This document shows positions 14,195 to 17,178 of a stretch of 17,178 nucleotides of DNA, one piece after another; the first letter of the stretch is position 1; every line of letters starts with the position of its first letter. The notes under the pieces are model-generated. The model was not told where the DNA came from and ran no database searches. It saw only the letters and a program-made list of their open reading frames with translations. The DNA comes from Bacillota bacterium. GTDB taxonomy: Bacteria; Bacillota; Clostridia; Oscillospirales; Acutalibacteraceae. Made by a program: the position numbers and the translations under genes. The stretch spans positions 1 through 17,178 of the forward strand of contig JAUZPX010000039.1 in the NCBI GenBank assembly GCA_030705695.1. The letters are read 5' to 3'.

Positions 14195-15298
14195 ATGACT
14201 ATTTTACCAATCCAGGATAAGAAAACCATAATCAAAGAGCTTACAGAGCTTGGGAAGTCGAAAGGGCAGCTTTCCACAAAGGAAATCCTCGACGCTATCG
14301 GCGAAATCGACTTTGATCCCGAGCAACTTGAGAAGTTTTATGATTCTATGGAGCAAATCGGTATTGAGATTGTTGAGGATGTTGATGATATTCCGCTTGA
14401 AGAAATCGAGCTGGCAATTGTTCAACCGTCCGATAATATGGAAGGCGAAATCGTCAGTTCTGACTCTATTGCTATCGATGATCCTGTAAAAGTCTATTTG
14501 AAAGAGATCGGACGTGTTCTTTTACTTACACCCGATGAAGAAATCGACCTTGCAATAAGGATTTCCGAAGGTGACGTTGCCGCAAAGAAGCGCCTTTCAG
14601 AGGCAAACTTGCGTCTTGTTGTCAGCATAGCAAAGCGTTATCTTGGCAGAGGAATGCAGTTTCTTGACTTGATTCAGGAAGGAAATCTAGGATTAATCAA
14701 AGCTGTTGAAAAATTCGATTATACCAAAGGCTTTAAGTTTTCAACGTATGCAACATGGTGGATTCGACAGGCGATTACCCGTGCAATTGCCGACCAAGCG
14801 AGGACTATACGTATTCCCGTGCATATGGTTGAGACTATAAATAAAGTTAAAAAGGTTTCAAGCCAGCTTCTTCATACAAACGGCCATGAGCCTACGGCGG
14901 ACGAGATTGCCGAAGAACTTGATATGCCTGTTGAAAAGGTACGTGAAATCATGCGTGTGGCTCAAGAGCCTGTGTCGCTTGAAACACCTATCGGCGAGGA
15001 AGAAGACAGCCATCTTGGCGATTTTATCCCAGATGAAGACGCTCCTGCACCAGCAGATGCTGCATCACATACACTTTTGAGAGAGCAGCTTTCAGAAGTC
15101 CTCGATACTTTGACCCCGAGAGAAGAAAAAGTGCTTATGCTCCGTTTCGGTTTAGAAGACGGCCGCTCACGTACACTCGAGGAAGTCGGCCGTGAGTTCA
15201 ACGTAACACGTGAACGTATCCGTCAGATTGAAGCAAAGGCTCTTCGCAAACTGCGTCATCCGAGCAGAAGCAAAAAACTCAAGGATTTTCTCGATTAA
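14195..15298 (+). CDS. rpoD: Primary RNA polymerase sigma factor (SigA/RpoD)
   Basis: This is the housekeeping sigma factor that directs RNA polymerase to -35/-10 promoters. The 367 residues contain a short acidic region 1.1 (about 1-90), region 1.2 (DPVKVYLKEIGR, 96-107), and region 2 with LRLVVSIAKRY and the -10-reading stretch GFKFSTYATWWIRQAITRAI (179-198). Region 3 follows, then region 4 with LTPREEKVLMLRFGL and the -35-reading helix TLEEVGREFNVTRERIRQIE (327-346). The length and compact 1.1 region match the Bacillus SigA type rather than the 600-residue proteobacterial form. GAAAGGACG before the ATG is its ribosome binding site. It follows dnaG in the conserved macromolecular-synthesis order. 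Confidence 0.97.
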   Translation: MTILPIQDKKTIIKELTELGKSKGQLSTKEILDAIGEIDFDPEQLEKFYDSMEQIGIEIVEDVDDIPLEEIELAIVQPSDNMEGEIVSSDSIAIDDPVKVYLKEIGRVLLLTPDEEIDLAIRISEGDVAAKKRLSEANLRLVVSIAKRYLGRGMQFLDLIQEGNLGLIKAVEKFDYTKGFKFSTYATWWIRQAITRAIADQARTIRIPVHMVETINKVKKVSSQLLHTNGHEPTADEIAEELDMPVEKVREIMRVAQEPVSLETPIGEEEDSHLGDFIPDEDAPAPADAASHTLLREQLSEVLDTLTPREEKVLMLRFGLEDGRSRTLEEVGREFNVTRERIRQIEAKALRKLRHPSRSKKLKDFLD

Positions 15299-15330
15299 TT
15301 TACGATTCTAATACAAAAGGCGGCGGGTTT

Positions 15331-15729
15331 ATGGTTTCCTTCGATGAAGCAGGGGAAATGCTGGATACAATTTCCGATTCGCTTCCATTTGAGCTGTATC
15401 GGGAGCTTAACGGCGGTATTGTTTTGGTACCCGAATTTAAATATCATCCGAAAAGCATCGAGAATGATCTTTACATATTAGGCGAATATCATCGTTCTTT
15501 AGATATGGGCCGTTATATCGTGATTTATTACGGTTCGTTTGAAAAAGTTTTTGGAAATTGTTCAAGGGAACAGTGGTATGAAGAACTTCGAAAAGTGCTT
15601 GTTCATGAGGTTCGGCATCATAACGAAGGTTTGGCGGGATATCGTGACCTTGAAGTCTATGATGAAGATCAGATAGCCGGTTATCTTGCGAGCAAAGTAC
15701 GGCAGATTAAGATCTCTGATAATACATAA
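15331..15729 (+). CDS. Small zincin-type metallopeptidase family protein
   Basis: The 132-residue protein carries HEVRH at 92-96, an HExxH zinc site, in VLVHEVRHHNEGLAG. This layout fits the small cytosolic metallopeptidase (zincin-like) family that usually reads HELTHH at this place. Its substrate is unknown. No signal peptide or membrane segment is present. The gene starts 33 bases after the rpoD stop with AAAGGCGG as ribosome binding site and no terminator in the gap. The strong terminator lies after it, so it is the last gene of the dgt-dnaG-rpoD transcript. The thin overall similarity outside the motif makes the family call less firm than the zinc site itself. Confidence 0.8.
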   Translation: MVSFDEAGEMLDTISDSLPFELYRELNGGIVLVPEFKYHPKSIENDLYILGEYHRSLDMGRYIVIYYGSFEKVFGNCSREQWYEELRKVLVHEVRHHNEGLAGYRDLEVYDEDQIAGYLASKVRQIKISDNT

Positions 15730-15737
15730 AATTAAAA

Positions 15738-15770
15738 GCAGCTGCAAATTAATTTGCAGCTGCCGTTTTT
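15738..15770. terminator. Strong terminator after the rpoD cluster, shared with the kinase gene
   Basis: A perfect 26-bp palindrome (15738-15763, arms GCAGCTGCAAATT) is followed by CGTTTTTT. Read leftward it is followed by TTTTAATTTT, so it can also end the convergent kinase transcript. A near-copy stands at 17004-17035. Confidence 0.92.
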
Positions 15771-15786
15771 TATAAATAATATGTCT

Positions 15787-16884
15787 TTATTTTTTTACTT
15801 GCAAATCTTTTGCTTTTTGCAGCATTTCGGTGAATTTTTTAAGTAATTGTTGCTTATCTGCTTTTTTATCTTCCCATAAATATGCATCATTTTCTCTTAA
15901 AAAATCATGTTTGTCATTTATAAGCGAAATCACTTCATCAATCAATATAATTGTCCCCGGGGTACAGCTTTCTCCGCTGATATCATCATAAATATCGAGC
16001 ACATATGAGCGGAAGCGTTCTAAGTCGTATAATTCTTCCAGATTTTTATCGCTAAGCAGTGCGTTTTCCCAAGTTTCAATTATGTGCAAAAATGTTTCGA
16101 TTATATCAGCATCGGCATCGTTTTGTTTAAGCCAAACAAGCCTGTCATTATATGCATTTACGGCTTCCTCTTTTTCAATTCTGAATAATTCAATAGACAT
16201 TTCATGTCCATTCTTTTTCTCAAAATCAAGCAAGTATTGCATAAATGCCCTTGTTTCAAAGCGTTCAATGCTATGGAATAAAGGATTTTCTTTTCCGTTT
16301 GAGTGATACATTTTTAAAGGATTGAATTTATAGGAATATCCAAAATCAAATAGAATAACATTTTCTTTTGCATCGAGCATAATATTACCTGGGCATAAAT
16401 CCCATTCAAAAATACCGCAAAAATGTATTTGGTTTAATAGCTGAAACATATTACGTAAAATATTTCTATTATAAACATCAATATGATTGCCGTTAATCCA
16501 ATCCGTAACAATAACGCCGTGTAATAAGCTTCCGTAAATTGTTTTATTAATACCATTATCAATAATTTTATTGTTTTCTCTGAAAAGCTCAAAATCTTTT
16601 CGTCTTTGCAGCTCATTTAAAAAAGAGGTTTGTCCGTCTGTGTTTTTAACAAGGATATTATCCCTTACCTTTTTAACTGCATACTGTTTGCCGTCAACTT
16701 CGATCTGATATACAATAGCTGTTAATCCTGAGCTTAAACACTTTTTAACATAAGGCGAATCAACATTTATGTTTCGCACTACTTCAAGAGGCAACGGTAA
16801 ATCTTTTACATTTCCTATTTGAAGCTCTGCTCCGCTGTTAAGAAATTCCAATTGATTATTTCTGCGAATTTCGCTTAAATCCAT
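15787..16884 (-). CDS. Atypical protein-kinase-fold phosphotransferase, role unknown
   Basis: The 365-residue protein has the landmarks of a protein-kinase fold. There is a nucleotide-binding region with the beta-3 lysine in QYAVKK (Lys71 or 72) and a possible helix-C glutamate (Glu91, FLNELQRR). The catalytic loop EWDLCPGNIML has Asp162 and Asn167, and the metal motif FDFGYS has Asp180. The usual His-Arg-Asp is Glu-Trp-Asp, so it is not an RD kinase and resembles the lipopolysaccharide-kinase/InaA-like or small-molecule kinases more than Ser/Thr kinases. The conserved strings TDGQTSFLNE and SIERFETR suggest a distinct bacterial family, but I cannot name it. About 170 C-terminal residues, largely helical and charged, have no recognised domain. 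There is no membrane segment. GGGGAGGA eight bases ahead of the ATG fixes the start. It is a single gene between two terminator copies. Confidence 0.75.
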   Translation of the reverse strand: MDLSEIRRNNQLEFLNSGAELQIGNVKDLPLPLEVVRNINVDSPYVKKCLSSGLTAIVYQIEVDGKQYAVKKVRDNILVKNTDGQTSFLNELQRRKDFELFRENNKIIDNGINKTIYGSLLHGVIVTDWINGNHIDVYNRNILRNMFQLLNQIHFCGIFEWDLCPGNIMLDAKENVILFDFGYSYKFNPLKMYHSNGKENPLFHSIERFETRAFMQYLLDFEKKNGHEMSIELFRIEKEEAVNAYNDRLVWLKQNDADADIIETFLHIIETWENALLSDKNLEELYDLERFRSYVLDIYDDISGESCTPGTIILIDEVISLINDKHDFLRENDAYLWEDKKADKQQLLKKFTEMLQKAKDLQVKK

Positions 16885-16942
16885 TAAGGCTTCCTCCCCA
16901 ATAATTGTTTGTTATAATTAACTTAAACTTAATTTTTATTTT

Positions 16943-16970
16943 AGTATAATCGTTATTTATAAAAACACAA
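16943..16970 (-). promoter_or_regulatory. Candidate promoter of the kinase gene
   Basis: On the minus strand, TTGTGT (16965-16970) and TATACT (16943-16948) are separated by 16 bases and stand about 58 bases upstream of the kinase start codon. A second box, TATAAC, lies closer to the gene without a good -35. Confidence 0.45.
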
Positions 16971-17003
16971 TACTTTTTGAGCAATTTATTAAGAGAAACA
17001 ACA

Positions 17004-17035
17004 GCAGATGCAAATTAATTCGCAGCTGCGGTTTT
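17004..17035. terminator. Degenerate copy of the terminator hairpin
   Basis: This stretch matches the terminator at 15738-15769 at nearly every base, including the central AAATTAATT and the GCAGCTGC arm, and ends in GGTTTTT. Two changes break base pairs in the stem. It lies just past the stop of the leftward gene at the right edge and probably terminates it, the leftward tail being T-rich (TGTTGTTTCTC). Confidence 0.65.
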
Positions 17036-17040
17036 TAGTA

Positions 17041-17178
17041 TTAAGCAAGAACTCCTAACATTTTAAGTAGCTTTACACAGTCGATATAACCGTTTTTGTA
17101 TAGCTCTTGCTGTATTATTGCGTTTTGAGTAACCTCTTCATCAAGATATTCCCTAAAATTCGCACAGTTTTCAGCACT
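17041..17178 (-). CDS. C-terminal fragment of an unrecognised gene (runs off the right edge)
   Basis: An open frame enters leftward from the right edge and ends at TAA (17041-17043), giving the last 45 residues of a protein. The fragment is acidic in its first part (AENCANFREYLDEEV) and ends ELYKNGYIDCVKLLKMLGVLA. A final YxxGYxDxVKLL-type helix is common in small clostridial hypothetical proteins. I cannot name a family from this piece. A hairpin right behind the stop supports a real gene end. Confidence 0.6.
   Translation of the reverse strand, partial: SAENCANFREYLDEEVTQNAIIQQELYKNGYIDCVKLLKMLGVLA

Overview
This is a low-GC, gram-positive chromosomal segment from a spore-forming member of the Clostridia, probably of the Oscillospirales/Ruminococcaceae type. 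The evidence is a spoIID sporulation gene, a T-box-controlled thrS, the dgt-dnaG-rpoD arrangement, AAGGAGG/GAGGTG-type ribosome binding sites and AT-rich SigA-like promoters. The lineage below class level is inference. No CRISPR array, rRNA, tRNA, insertion sequence or integrase was seen.

Layout. At the left edge is the 5' end of a leftward metallophosphoesterase gene. A rightward D-Ala-D-Ala carboxypeptidase (dacF-like) converges on a leftward spoIID, with a shared hairpin terminator between them. Next, rightward, come an unrecognised eight-TM membrane protein with a long acidic tail, then a SigA promoter, a complete threonine T-box leader and thrS. A small accessory pocket (about 6.34-7.28 kb) follows. 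It holds a 56-aa six-cysteine protein (leftward, too short for most ORF callers), two small XRE-type HTH regulators, and a 49-bp imperfect direct repeat whose first copy folds into a long hairpin. Leftward pyk (long form with a C-terminal phosphohistidine-type domain) has a promoter whose 17-bp spacer is almost filled by a palindrome. Divergent from it is a membrane-anchored VanY-fold protein that has lost its zinc-binding and catalytic residues. Then come rpmE (zinc form of L31) with its own promoter and terminator, and a YigZ/IMPACT-family gene.

The right third is the macromolecular-synthesis cluster: dgt, dnaG, rpoD and a short zincin-type metallopeptidase gene, closed by a strong terminator. 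It converges on a leftward protein-kinase-fold gene of unknown role. Near-copies of the same terminator lie on both sides of the kinase gene. The window ends in the 3' end of another leftward gene.

How they fit together. dacF, spoIID and the VanY-like protein all belong to peptidoglycan or spore-cortex biology. thrS, rpmE, dnaG, rpoD and dgt are housekeeping translation, replication and transcription genes; pyk is central glycolysis. The most unusual items are the dead VanY-like protein, the XRE/Cys-rich/repeat pocket, the palindrome in the pyk promoter, and the kinase bracketed by terminator copies.
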